Program-made: the position numbers and the translations under genes
Notes under the pieces: generated by a model
What the model was told of the DNA's origin: nothing
Database searches by the model: none
What the model saw: only the letters and a program-made list of their open reading frames with translations
Shown: in pieces, positions 1 through 6,460 of the stretch
How positions within the stretch are numbered: the first letter of the stretch is position 1
How the letters are laid out: each line of letters opens with the position of its first letter
Source: an uncultured Gammaproteobacteria bacterium
Lineage (GTDB): Bacteria; Pseudomonadota; Gammaproteobacteria; GCA-2729495
Assembly (NCBI GenBank): GCA_947258805.1
Contig: CAMYJV010000141.1
Location: forward strand, 5,080 to 17,134
Direction of reading: 5' to 3'
DNA length: 12,055 nt

Positions 1-33
1 TTCCAGGTCGATCATCAGGGGCCCGAGCGTCAT
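1..33 (-). CDS. nagZ: Beta-N-acetylhexosaminidase NagZ, N-terminal fragment (runs off the left edge)
   Basis: Only the first 11 codons lie in the window; they read M-T-L-G-P-L-M-I-D-L-E from an ATG at 33. This resembles the start of NagZ proteins (G-x-(V/L)-M-(L/I)-D-(V/I/L)-(E/G)), the opening strand of the glycosyl hydrolase family 3 barrel. NagZ is a cytoplasmic enzyme that removes N-acetylglucosamine from anhydro-muropeptides during cell-wall recycling. The ATG lies 15 bases past the stop of the upstream YkuD gene on the same strand, and no clear Shine-Dalgarno sequence is visible. The identification rests on a very short match, supported by the cell-wall gene beside it; the next part of the contig would settle it. 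Confidence 0.6.
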   Translation of the reverse strand, partial: MTLGPLMIDLE

Positions 34-48
34 AGCAATACGGTCAGC

Positions 49-546
49 TCAAGTCTGGATGTCCACTAACGTACCGGCATTCACCCGTTCGAACAAATCC
101 ATCACGTCACTGTTACGCATCCGGATGCAGCCATGGGAAAAAGGCACGCCCATGACTTCGCAGTCCGGCGTGCCGTGAATATAGATGAAGCGCGCCATGG
201 AATCGCTGTTGCCCCACCGGTTGCGCCCGGGTTCGCAGCCGCAAAGCCAAAGGATCCGGGTCAGAATCCAGTCCCGGTGCGGATAACGCTGCGCCAGTTT
301 AGCGTCGTAGATCTCCCCGGTCGGCCGGCGGCCAACCAGCACGGCACCTGCCGGCAGCCCGGCTCCGATGCGCGCGCGGATTCGATGCAGGCCGCGGGGC
401 GTGCACTGACTGTTGCGCCGCTCGCCGGGACCATAGCGCGACGTGGAGACCGCATAGTGCGCCAGCAACCGCTCTTTGCCCCGAAGTTCCAGGCTCTGGC
501 GGGTGAGGCTGACGACCAGCCGCTGCGCTGAATCGTCACGCGCCAT
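49..546 (-). CDS. YkuD-domain L,D-transpeptidase family protein without signal peptide (possible cytoplasmic L,D-carboxypeptidase)
   Basis: A 165-residue protein of the YkuD fold (L,D-transpeptidase catalytic domain). The signature is clear: H124-G125 followed by S137-H138-G139-C140-I141-R142-M143, with C140 the expected nucleophile. Earlier family positions are also seen: the S-T-S-x-x-G segment near residues 34-39, T49-P-x-G, and P75-T-G-E. Most YkuD enzymes are exported, but here the catalytic fold begins within about ten residues of the start and there is no signal peptide or membrane segment, so the protein should stay in the cytoplasm. Signal-less YkuD proteins of this type include ElsL (LdtK) of Acinetobacter baumannii, which as I recall acts as an L,D-carboxypeptidase in murein recycling. 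The ATG at 546 overlaps the end of rlmD by 11 bases and is preceded at 9 bases by AGGA (556-559). The next gene appears to be nagZ, which fits recycling. Family assignment is firm; the reaction is inferred. Confidence 0.88.
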   Translation of the reverse strand: MARDDSAQRLVVSLTRQSLELRGKERLLAHYAVSTSRYGPGERRNSQCTPRGLHRIRARIGAGLPAGAVLVGRRPTGEIYDAKLAQRYPHRDWILTRILWLCGCEPGRNRWGNSDSMARFIYIHGTPDCEVMGVPFSHGCIRMRNSDVMDLFERVNAGTLVDIQT

Positions 547-1870
547 GCAAAGAATTCCTGGTCAGCAAGGCCATGGCCTCAACATGCGCCGTCTGCGGGA
601 ACATGTCCATGACGCCGGCCGCGTCCAGGCGATAGCCGAGCGCCGCGGTCAGTTGTTGTACATCGCGGGCAAGCGTGCCCGGGTGGCACGACACGTACAC
701 GATTCTTTCCGGTCCGAACTGCGCAATCGCATCGAGCACGGCTGCCGCCCCACTGCGGGGCGGATCGAGCAACACCCGATCGAACACCTCGCCTGTCAGG
801 CCGTCCAGCGAATTCGTAGTGGCCAGGTCAGCAACGCGGTAGCTGACATTTTCCACGCCGTTGCGCAGGGCGTTCGCAGCGGCCTGTTCGACCATGGCTT
901 CGCTGCCCTCCACACCCGTGACGAATGCCGCGCGGCGCGCGAGCGCAAGGGTGAAATTGCCGAGCCCACAAAACAGATCCAGCACCCGTGATTGCGGTGC
1001 AGGCGCCAGCAGTTCGAGGGCCTGGGCAACCATCTGCTGGTTGACCGCCTGGTTCACCTGGATGAAATCCGTCGGCCGAAACTCGATGTCGATGCCTGGC
1101 TCATCCAGCCGGTAGCGCAATGCCGCCGGTTCGGCATCACCCGGCAGCGGCGCGATCGTGCCTGCCCCGCCCGTCTGCAGGTATACCGACAGCCCTGTCG
1201 TGCGGGCAAATTCGCGCAGTTGCGCGACATCCTGCGGCGTCGGTGCGTCCAGCACCCGGAACACCAGCGCGCCCCCGTTGTCGCCGATGCCCACCTCGAT
1301 CTGCGGAATCCGCTCCCGCAAACTCAGCCCTTCGATCAGGGCGGCCAGTGCCGCAAATCGTTCACCGACTGCCGGATGCAGGGTCTCACAGCGCTCGGTA
1401 TCCGTCACATAAGGGGCATGGCGTTCACGAAAGCCCACCAGTACGCGACCCTTCTTCGCCACATACTTGACACCCAGCCTCGCCTTCCGCCGGTAACCCC
1501 ACGGCGGGCCGGCAATCGGCGGCAAAACCCGGTCGGGCTGCAGGCCGCCAATGCGCTGCAGATTGTCCAGCAGTACACGCTCTTTCTGGCGCAACTGGGC
1601 GGTCCCGTCGATATGCTGGAGCGCACAGCCACCGCAGGTACCGAAGACCGCACAGCGCGGCTCGACCCGGTCGGCGGATGCTTCCAGGACCTCCACCAGT
1701 TCGGCCTCGTCATAGTTGCGCCGTCGCTTGCGTACACGGTAGCGCACGAGCTCCCCCGTGATGGCGCCATCGAGAAAGACCGCCTTGCCCGCGCCGCGAA
1801 TCACCCCGCGCCCCTCGGCCGTCGTGTCGACGACACGCCCGGTTAGCGCCTCTTCGGCGTTCACCGCCAT
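536..1870 (-). CDS. rlmD: 23S rRNA (uracil(1939)-C5)-methyltransferase RlmD
   Basis: A 444-residue enzyme, near the usual 430-450, that methylates C5 of U1939 in 23S rRNA using S-adenosylmethionine. An N-terminal TRAM (RNA-binding) domain covers about residues 8-64, with G-x-G-V-x-R and G-K-x-V-F-x-x-G-A segments. The [4Fe-4S] ligands C73-x5-C79-x2-C82 and a distant C161 are present. The Rossmann methyltransferase domain shows V-L-D-L-F-C-G-L-G-N-F from 296, L-L-D-P-P-R-S-G from 367, the catalytic C395 in Y-V-S-C-H-P, and the general base E431 in H-V-E. The TRAM domain and the D-M-F-P-x-T-x-H-V-E ending favour RlmD over TrmA or RlmC. The ATG at 1870 is 4 bases after the exonuclease stop, where homology begins; a longer open frame upstream has no conserved sequence. 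Only a weak Shine-Dalgarno is seen, so coupling to the gene before is likely. Confidence 0.95.
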   Translation of the reverse strand: MAVNAEEALTGRVVDTTAEGRGVIRGAGKAVFLDGAITGELVRYRVRKRRRNYDEAELVEVLEASADRVEPRCAVFGTCGGCALQHIDGTAQLRQKERVLLDNLQRIGGLQPDRVLPPIAGPPWGYRRKARLGVKYVAKKGRVLVGFRERHAPYVTDTERCETLHPAVGERFAALAALIEGLSLRERIPQIEVGIGDNGGALVFRVLDAPTPQDVAQLREFARTTGLSVYLQTGGAGTIAPLPGDAEPAALRYRLDEPGIDIEFRPTDFIQVNQAVNQQMVAQALELLAPAPQSRVLDLFCGLGNFTLALARRAAFVTGVEGSEAMVEQAAANALRNGVENVSYRVADLATTNSLDGLTGEVFDRVLLDPPRSGAAAVLDAIAQFGPERIVYVSCHPGTLARDVQQLTAALGYRLDAAGVMDMFPQTAHVEAMALLTRNSLHGA

Positions 1871-1874
1871 GGCG

Positions 1875-2657
1875 TCAGTCCGCCGGGGCCGGCCAGGCAG
1901 CGAGAAATTCCTGCAGATGGGGGGCGTCGCTGCCAGCCAGGTGCGCCCGCACGCGTCCTTCTTCCGCCGCCAGCGCGGTGTCGTCCAACAAGCCACGCAG
2001 ATGCTGAAAGCGCAGATAAATCAGGTAGGTATTGAGTACATCCGTTTCGCAGTAGTCGCGTATTTGCTTCAGACCACCGCTGCAGTAAACATCCCAGACC
2101 TTGTCACCTGACATGCCAAGCTTGCCGGGAAATCCCAGCATGACTGCGATTTCGTCCAGCTTCGCCCGGCTGCGAGGCTGGTAGCCGGACAATACGTCCA
2201 TCAGGTCGATGTGACGCCAGTGAAAGCGACCGAGATAATTATTGAAGCGAAACTCCCGGTTCTCGTCGCCCACCTCCCAGTACTGTGGTGACGCGACGCC
2301 GTGCTTCAGGGCCCGATAGTGCAACAATGGCAAATCGAAGCCGCTGCCATTCCACGACACGAGATCGGGCAGGTATTTTTCCAGGCCTTCAAAGAAGCGG
2401 GTGATCAGTTCAGCTTCATCGCTGTCTTCGCTGCCCAGGCTCCACAGCTTGAACTGGTCGCCGCGCCGGAGCGCGACTGATATCGCCACGATGCGGTGCT
2501 GATGCAACGCCAGGAATTCGCTTTGCGTTTCCTGCATCCGCTTGAAGGTCATAGCCTTGGCAACGCCCTCGTCCGACAGCGATGGCTCAATGTTCAACAA
2601 TTGCCTGCCGAGTGCCGTATCGGGGACGGTCTCGATATCGAATACCAGGCTGTTCAC
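1875..2657 (-). CDS. Predicted 3'-5' exonuclease, PolB-like (DNA_pol_B_exo2 / DnaQ-like fold)
   Basis: A 260-residue protein with the RNase H-like DEDD exonuclease fold. Exo I is D7-I-E9-T, Exo II is W102-N103-G-x-G-F-D108, and Exo III is in D201-Y-C-E-T-D206, giving the expected two-metal acidic set D7, E9, D108 and D206 (DEDDy type with Y202). The overall pattern matches the stand-alone family related to the proofreading domain of B-family DNA polymerases (Pfam PF10108). Its natural substrate is not known to me. The start is GTG at 2657, which puts the Exo I motif at the normal place close to the N-terminus and has GAGGA (2665-2669) 7 bases upstream. It lies 3 bases after acpS and 4 before rlmD, so it is probably co-transcribed with them. 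The last 30 residues are Ala-rich and look like a tail. Confidence 0.9.
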   Translation of the reverse strand: MNSLVFDIETVPDTALGRQLLNIEPSLSDEGVAKAMTFKRMQETQSEFLALHQHRIVAISVALRRGDQFKLWSLGSEDSDEAELITRFFEGLEKYLPDLVSWNGSGFDLPLLHYRALKHGVASPQYWEVGDENREFRFNNYLGRFHWRHIDLMDVLSGYQPRSRAKLDEIAVMLGFPGKLGMSGDKVWDVYCSGGLKQIRDYCETDVLNTYLIYLRFQHLRGLLDDTALAAEEGRVRAHLAGSDAPHLQEFLAAWPAPAD

Positions 2658-2660
2658 GCG

Positions 2661-3050
2661 CTAGTCCTCGACGGCTCGTAACAATACGGCTACGGCCACT
2701 ACCAGGCCCGCTTCATCCGTCAGGCTCAGGTGGCCGTCGCCAATACCGAGTCCCGCGCACCGCGTACGCCCCCGGGGCGAGAAAATTATTTCCGGCCTGC
2801 CGAACCGGTCGGGCAGAAACCCCGCATCGCGAATCCACATGCCGTTGGCAAATCCGGTACCCATGGCTTTCACGATTGCCTCTTTAGCGGCGAAGCGCAT
2901 CGCGAGGAAACGCTCCGGGCGCTTGGCGCGGCCGAAGAGCGCCAACTCTTCCGGCATCAGCAAGCGCTGCGCAAAGCGTTCACCGAAACGCGCGTAGGCA
3001 GCGTGCACGCGTTCTGCCTTGAGGATGTCGATGCCGATGCCGAAGATCAC
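2661..3050 (-). CDS. acpS: Holo-[acyl-carrier-protein] synthase AcpS
   Basis: A 129-residue (E. coli 126) phosphopantetheinyl transferase that moves 4'-phosphopantetheine from CoA onto apo-ACP, activating fatty acid synthesis. The N-terminal G4-I-G-I-D8-I carries the Mg-binding Asp, and F-A-A-K56-E57-A with a following G-T-G around residues 64-66 is the second family signature, with E57 the other metal ligand. The start is GTG at 3050; the bases GTGA join it to the pdxJ stop codon in a 4-base overlap, so translation is likely coupled to pdxJ. The open frame extends far upstream inside pdxJ, but that part has no acpS-like sequence. PdxJ-AcpS adjacency is the usual arrangement in gammaproteobacteria. 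Confidence 0.95.
   Translation of the reverse strand: MIFGIGIDILKAERVHAAYARFGERFAQRLLMPEELALFGRAKRPERFLAMRFAAKEAIVKAMGTGFANGMWIRDAGFLPDRFGRPEIIFSPRGRTRCAGLGIGDGHLSLTDEAGLVVAVAVLLRAVED
2665..2669 (-). promoter_or_regulatory. Ribosome binding site supporting the GTG start of the PolB-like exonuclease
   Basis: GAGGA on the minus strand, 7 bases before the GTG at 2657. It overlaps the last codons of acpS and makes the non-ATG start credible. Confidence 0.7.
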
Positions 3051-3790
3051 CGGGTTCGGGCCGCGATCATTAACCCGTGCATGTCGGCTACCGCCCGGGC
3101 CAGTCCGTCGATGACAGCCCGGGCAATGATCGCGTGACCGATATTCAGTTCCACGATTTCCGGAATGGCCGCGATCGCCTGCACATTGTGGTAGTGCAGA
3201 CCGTGGCCGGCGTGCACCGTCAGGCCCAAGCGGTTGGCGTGACGCGACGCGCGCTGCAGCCGCTCCAGTTCCCGCGCCCGGTGACCCTGCTCTACGGCCT
3301 CGGCATAGCAACCGGTGTGCAGTTCCACCACGGGTGCCCCCGTGCCGGCTGCGGCATCGAGCTGCGCCACATCCGGATCGACGAACAGTGACACGCGGAT
3401 GCCCTGCTCGTTCAGCGTGCGGCAGGCGTGGGTTACGCGTTCGATCTGCCCAGCCACATCCAGGCCGCCTTCGGTCGTGAGTTCTTCGCGCTGCTCCGGA
3501 ACCAGGCAACAGTCGCTCGGGCGCAGCTTGCTGGCGATCGCCAGCATTTCGTCAGTAACCGCCATCTCCAGATTCATGCGGGTTTGCAGCACGTCTCTCA
3601 TGATCCTCAGATCACGCTCCTGGATGTGCCGCCTGTCTTCGCGCAAGTGCACGGTAATCGAGTCAGCGCCGGCCCGTTCGGCGAGCAGCGCAGCATCCAC
3701 CGGGTCGGGATACCGGGTGCCGCGCGCCTGACGCAGCGTGGCCACATGATCCACGTTCACACCCAGCAGGATGCGATTGGCCTGAGACAT
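3047..3790 (-). CDS. pdxJ: Pyridoxine 5'-phosphate synthase PdxJ
   Basis: A 247-residue (E. coli 243) TIM-barrel enzyme that condenses 1-deoxy-D-xylulose 5-phosphate with 3-amino-2-oxopropyl phosphate to give pyridoxine 5'-phosphate, the last ring-forming step of the DXP-dependent vitamin B6 pathway. Family segments seen are G10[13 protein letters not shown] near the N-terminus, V-H48-L-R-E-D-R-R-H55-I, E157-L-H-T-G-x-Y-A, and A-G195-H-G-L-x-Y-H-N. The ATG at 3790 is chosen because family sequence starts there and GGAG lies 8 bases upstream; an in-frame ATG at 3841 would add 17 unconserved residues. It follows recO after a 78-base gap and overlaps acpS by 4 bases. Confidence 0.96.
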   Translation of the reverse strand: MSQANRILLGVNVDHVATLRQARGTRYPDPVDAALLAERAGADSITVHLREDRRHIQERDLRIMRDVLQTRMNLEMAVTDEMLAIASKLRPSDCCLVPEQREELTTEGGLDVAGQIERVTHACRTLNEQGIRVSLFVDPDVAQLDAAAGTGAPVVELHTGCYAEAVEQGHRARELERLQRASRHANRLGLTVHAGHGLHYHNVQAIAAIPEIVELNIGHAIIARAVIDGLARAVADMHGLMIAARTR

Positions 3791-3798
3791 TCGGGCAA

Positions 3799-3803
3799 CT
3801 CCA
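3799..3803 (-). promoter_or_regulatory. Ribosome binding site of pdxJ
   Basis: TGGAG on the minus strand, 8 bases before the ATG at 3790. It decides this start over the ATG at 3841. It lies 3 bases downstream of a 7-bp GC hairpin. Confidence 0.7.
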
Positions 3804-3806
3804 CTG

Positions 3807-3823
3807 GCGCGCGAATCGCGCGC
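3807..3823 (-). other. 7-bp GC hairpin in the recO-pdxJ gap
   Basis: Perfect inverted repeat: arms GCGCGCG (3807-3813) and CGCGCGC (3817-3823) with a 3-base loop. In the mRNA it sits just 5' of the pdxJ Shine-Dalgarno sequence. No U-tract follows, so it does not look like an intrinsic terminator. It could affect ribosome access or mRNA stability, or be chance in GC-rich DNA. Confidence 0.4.
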
Positions 3824-3868
3824 GGCCCCGGATGTTCGCACTTTCGCCGTCGGGCCCGCAATGTGATG

Positions 3869-4591
3869 TCAACGCGGCAGGCGCATCTCCGCAAATACCC
3901 GGCGGGTCTGCAGCGGCCGGTGGCCCAGGTGGTGATCCAGCAGCTGCCGCAGCAGCTGCTTGGCCAGCCGCAGATCTTCAGCGCCACGGAAGCTGCCCGC
4001 TGCGATGGACTGCAGGCTGGCCCCGGTCAGCACCACGCGCTCGCCACCATCCCGATCCACCGGCACGGCGCCGCGTTCCGGCTGATAGGAGTAGCGCCTC
4101 CCGGGATCAATCGGCGCCCCGTGCAGTCCGTCCCTTTCGGCATCGAGGCCGTAGCCGGTCTCATTCAGCAGCGCCAGTTCAAAGCGGCGTAACGGCACCT
4201 CGGCATCATCCCCACCGGCCAGGCCCGTCAGGGCCGCCGTATAGTGCGCAAACAGTTCCGGGTGGGGGTCGCCCCGGGTCGTAAAACCAAGCAACAGCTC
4301 GTTCAGGTAAAAAGCGGACAGCAGGCGCCGGCCCTGCAAAACTGCCGGCGGCGCCGCGGGTTCGGCGTTGCGCAACGTGCACCGCGTGCCGCGACCACTC
4401 CAGGACAGGTGCAGCGGACGGAATGGCTGCAATAACGGGCGCCAGCGGGCCTTGGGGTCACGGGCCCCGCGCGCGACGAGGCCGAGACGGCCATGCTGGC
4501 GACCGAGCACCTCCAACAGCTGGCTGGTCTCGCGATAAGGCCGCGCATGCAGAATGTAGGCGGCTTCCAGTTCGACCCGATCGGCCTTCAA
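3869..4591 (-). CDS. recO: DNA repair protein RecO
   Basis: A 240-residue protein (E. coli 242) of the RecFOR pathway, which loads RecA onto SSB-coated single-stranded DNA and anneals complementary strands. The N-terminal OB-fold region (about 1-80) shows the family pattern A-Y-I-L-H-x-R-P-Y-R-E-T-S near residues 11-23 followed by G-R-x-G-L-V-A-R-G-A-R. The helical C-terminal part has the S-A-F-Y-L-N-E-L-L-L segment near 91-100, the F-E-L-A-L-L-x-E-x-G-Y-G segment near 137-148, and K-Q-L-L-R-Q-L-L-x-x-H-L-G-H-R-P-L close to the end. The start is TTG at 4591, overlapping the era stop (TTGA), and AGGAG lies 5 bases upstream. There is no ATG alternative near the family start. Confidence 0.94.
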   Translation of the reverse strand: MKADRVELEAAYILHARPYRETSQLLEVLGRQHGRLGLVARGARDPKARWRPLLQPFRPLHLSWSGRGTRCTLRNAEPAAPPAVLQGRRLLSAFYLNELLLGFTTRGDPHPELFAHYTAALTGLAGGDDAEVPLRRFELALLNETGYGLDAERDGLHGAPIDPGRRYSYQPERGAVPVDRDGGERVVLTGASLQSIAAGSFRGAEDLRLAKQLLRQLLDHHLGHRPLQTRRVFAEMRLPR

Positions 4592-5490
4592 CGGGGCTCC
4601 TCATACCCAAGCTGGCGCAGCGCTTCTGCGCTGTCACGCCAGTTTGCCTTCACCTTCACCCTGGTCTCCAGGTGCAGGTGCTGTCCTAACACTTTTTCCA
4701 GGTCCAGCCGCGCCGCACGACCGACCTGTTTGATCCGTTCACCACCGCGGCCAATCACCATGCCCTGGTGCGACGTGCGGTCGACCCAGATGGTCACGTC
4801 GGCGAGTAACAGGTCGTCACGGCGCTCAAGGGCCCTCACCTCGACAGCCAGACCGTAAGGCACTTCCTGGCGCAGTGCCAACAGCAGTTTCTCGCGAATC
4901 ACCTCGGCTATCCGGAATTCCACGCCCCGGTCGGTTTTCATGTCCACAGGAAACAGCGGCGGGCCCTCAGGCAAGCGTTCTCGAATCAGCGTGAGCAAGC
5001 GCTCCAGGTTGTCTCCGGTGCGAGCCGATACCGGCACGATGGCTTCCACATCCACACGCTGCGCACACTCTTCGAGAAAGCCAAGAGCCTTGTCTCGCGG
5101 GCGCACCAGGTCGAGCTTGTTCACCACCAGCAAGGCCGGCACGCCGCTGGAGCGCAAGCGCTCCCACGCGAAGTCATCGCCCGGGCGCCAGCCCGTCGCC
5201 TCCACCACCAGCAGCGCAAGCTCTGCGCCGGCGAGGGACGCGCTGGCCGATTTCACCATCGCCCGGTTCATCAGCTGTTTGCCAGGATCGTGCAGACCCG
5301 GCGTATCCACAAACACCACCTGGCAGTCGTCGCGGGACAGGATACCGAGGATGCTGTGCCGGGTGGTCTGCGGCTTCGGGGTAACGATACTGATTTTCTC
5401 GGCAACCAGCGCGTTGACTAACGTCGACTTGCCCACATTGGGCCGGCCAACCACTGCAACAAAGCCGGAGCGGAAAACCGTGTCATTCAC
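4588..5490 (-). CDS. era: GTPase Era
   Basis: A 300-residue (E. coli 301) GTPase that binds the 3' end of 16S rRNA and acts in 30S subunit maturation. GTPase motifs: G1 G15-R-P-N-V-G-K-S-T, switch Q41-T-T-R-H, G3 D62-T-P-G-L, G4 N124-K-L-D, G5 S155-A-R. The C-terminal KH RNA-binding domain shows V245-I-G-R-G-G-E-R-I-K, and the protein ends with the typical W-x-x-x-x-x-A-L-R-Q-L-G-Y. The start is GTG at 5490, overlapping rnc by 8 bases; GGAG lies 10 bases upstream. An ATG at 5486 is in another frame. The open frame continues upstream to 5706 inside rnc but without Era-like sequence. The rnc-era-recO order is standard, and rnc and era are co-transcribed in E. coli. Confidence 0.97.
   Translation of the reverse strand: MNDTVFRSGFVAVVGRPNVGKSTLVNALVAEKISIVTPKPQTTRHSILGILSRDDCQVVFVDTPGLHDPGKQLMNRAMVKSASASLAGAELALLVVEATGWRPGDDFAWERLRSSGVPALLVVNKLDLVRPRDKALGFLEECAQRVDVEAIVPVSARTGDNLERLLTLIRERLPEGPPLFPVDMKTDRGVEFRIAEVIREKLLLALRQEVPYGLAVEVRALERRDDLLLADVTIWVDRTSHQGMVIGRGGERIKQVGRAARLDLEKVLGQHLHLETRVKVKANWRDSAEALRQLGYEEPR
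4597..4601 (-). promoter_or_regulatory. Ribosome binding site supporting the TTG start of recO
   Basis: AGGAG on the minus strand lies in the final codons of era, 5 bases before the TTG at 4591. The strong match and short spacing support initiation at this rare codon by re-initiating ribosomes. Confidence 0.7.
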
Positions 5491-6076
5491 CGCCAATCTG
5501 CTCCAGGGCGGCAGCCGCCGCGGCCTGTTCCGCCAGTCGCCGGCTGGTACCGATGCCGGTGGTTTCCAGCTCCAGATCTGCAATGCGGCAGCAACTGTGG
5601 AAAGTGCGCGCGTGCGCAGCGCCGGTGGCATCCACGAGATCATATGCTGGCGGGGGCAGTCCCCGCGCCTGCAGGTAGTCCTCTGCCGCAGAGATTCCGC
5701 CGTCAAGAAGAACAGCTCCTAACAGCGCCTCCAGCGTATCAGCAAGCACCGCACTAAGCTGGTGGCCGCCGCTGCGATGCTCTCCGGCCCCCATGCGCAG
5801 CTGGGCACCAAGATCCAGTTCGCGGGCGACTTTGGCCAGGGTTTCCTTGCGCACGAGGCGCGACCGGTAGCGACTCAACGCACCCTCGCGGGCCTCGGGT
5901 TTCTGTTCGTAAAGGGACCTGGCGATGGCCATGCCGAGAACGGCATCACCGAGGAACTCCAGCCGTTCGTTATGCGGGCCGCCGGCACTGCGGTGGGTCA
6001 ATGCCAGCTCGAGCAGCTGCTCGTCGACGAACCGGTAGCCCAGGCGCTGGGACGACCAGTCCGCCGCACTCGTCAA
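5483..6076 (-). CDS. rnc: Ribonuclease III, with an internal deletion between the catalytic and RNA-binding domains
   Basis: A double-strand-specific endoribonuclease that processes the 16S/23S rRNA precursor and some mRNAs; it acts as a dimer. The catalytic signature H35-N-E37-R-L-E40-F-L-G-D44 and the second acidic pair D113 and E116 are intact. The C-terminal half of the double-strand-RNA-binding domain is clear (G-I-G-T-S-R-R-x-A-E-Q-A-A-A, residues 174-187). The protein is 197 residues, against 226 in E. coli. Compared with the E. coli sequence as I recall it, about 28 residues are missing in frame after residue 131: the last helix of the catalytic domain, the linker, and the start of the first helix of the RNA-binding domain (K-D-P-K-T-x-L-Q-E). 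The start must be TTG at 6076 (TTGA overlap with DUF4845); no ATG or GTG is available in frame. Confidence 0.93.
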   Translation of the reverse strand: MTSAADWSSQRLGYRFVDEQLLELALTHRSAGGPHNERLEFLGDAVLGMAIARSLYEQKPEAREGALSRYRSRLVRKETLAKVARELDLGAQLRMGAGEHRSGGHQLSAVLADTLEALLGAVLLDGGISAAEDYLQARGLPPPAYDLVDATGAAHARTFHSCCRIADLELETTGIGTSRRLAEQAAAAAALEQIGGE

Positions 6077-6438
6077 CGGCGAATCTCTACGGCGTTATTG
6101 AAGCGGGCGAGGAGAAAAATGTTGGCAATGTAGGGCGTCTCACGGTCATATTGCACCCGCACGCTGTAACCAACTTCCGTCTTCTTGACTTTGAAGTCCT
6201 GCTTCTGAACGGCGCCGACCATCTCGATATTCAGACGCTTGCCGATCGCCGACTTGATCAGCTGAATCGACGGATTCGTACCGTCCAGGTCCTTTTTCAC
6301 ATCTTCCAGCACGCTGACGATCTTCATGTGCTCGAGATAGACAGGCGTCATCTTCAACGCGGCAAAACCGATGACCACAACGAGTATTGCGATGATGACG
6401 AAGCCAATGGTCGTAATGCCTCTTTGCCTGTTGCGCAT
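6073..6438 (-). CDS. DUF4845 family membrane protein
   Basis: A 121-residue protein of unknown function with one N-terminal membrane segment (about residues 10-29) after a short basic start (M-R-N-R-Q-R-G), then a roughly 90-residue domain likely on the periplasmic side. It fits the DUF4845 family found between lepB and rnc in Pseudomonas and relatives. The N-terminus resembles a type IV prepilin leader, but the residue five after G7 is G12, not the usual Glu, so prepilin processing is doubtful. The ATG at 6438 has AGGAG (6446-6450) 7 bases upstream. It follows lepB by 22 bases and overlaps rnc by 4. No role can be given beyond its steady linkage to signal peptidase and RNase III. Confidence 0.85.
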   Translation of the reverse strand: MRNRQRGITTIGFVIIAILVVVIGFAALKMTPVYLEHMKIVSVLEDVKKDLDGTNPSIQLIKSAIGKRLNIEMVGAVQKQDFKVKKTEVGYSVRVQYDRETPYIANIFLLARFNNAVEIRR

Positions 6439-6445
6439 ATGCGTG

Positions 6446-6450
6446 CTCCT
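6446..6450 (-). promoter_or_regulatory. Ribosome binding site of the DUF4845 gene
   Basis: AGGAG on the minus strand, 7 bases before the ATG at 6438. It is one of the best Shine-Dalgarno matches in the cluster and lies in the 22-base gap after lepB. Confidence 0.7.
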
Positions 6451-6460
6451 GCCGCCGGTA

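Noticed and set aside
483..489. GGAACTT on the minus strand as a sigma-E promoter -35
   Set aside because: It is inside the YkuD coding sequence and no matching -10 element lies about 16 bases downstream.
992..1846. Long plus-strand open frame of 284 codons opposite rlmD
   Set aside because: It is antisense to a gene with complete family motifs, and its translation shows no recognisable domain. Such open frames are expected opposite GC-rich codons.
1871..1996. Upstream extension of rlmD
   Set aside because: It overlaps the end of the exonuclease gene and adds no TRAM-like residues; the ATG at 1870 sits where the family starts.
3051..3509. Upstream extension of acpS
   Set aside because: The extra Arg-rich stretch is pdxJ read out of frame; AcpS proteins begin at the G-I-G-I-D strand, which fits the GTG at 3050.
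3428..4192. Plus-strand open frame crossing pdxJ and recO
   Set aside because: It spans two well-supported genes on the other strand and the gap between them, with no family resemblance or ribosome binding site.
5491..5706. Upstream extension of era to give 372 residues
   Set aside because: The added part is rnc sequence read in another frame and has no Era-like residues; homology begins at the GTG at 5490.
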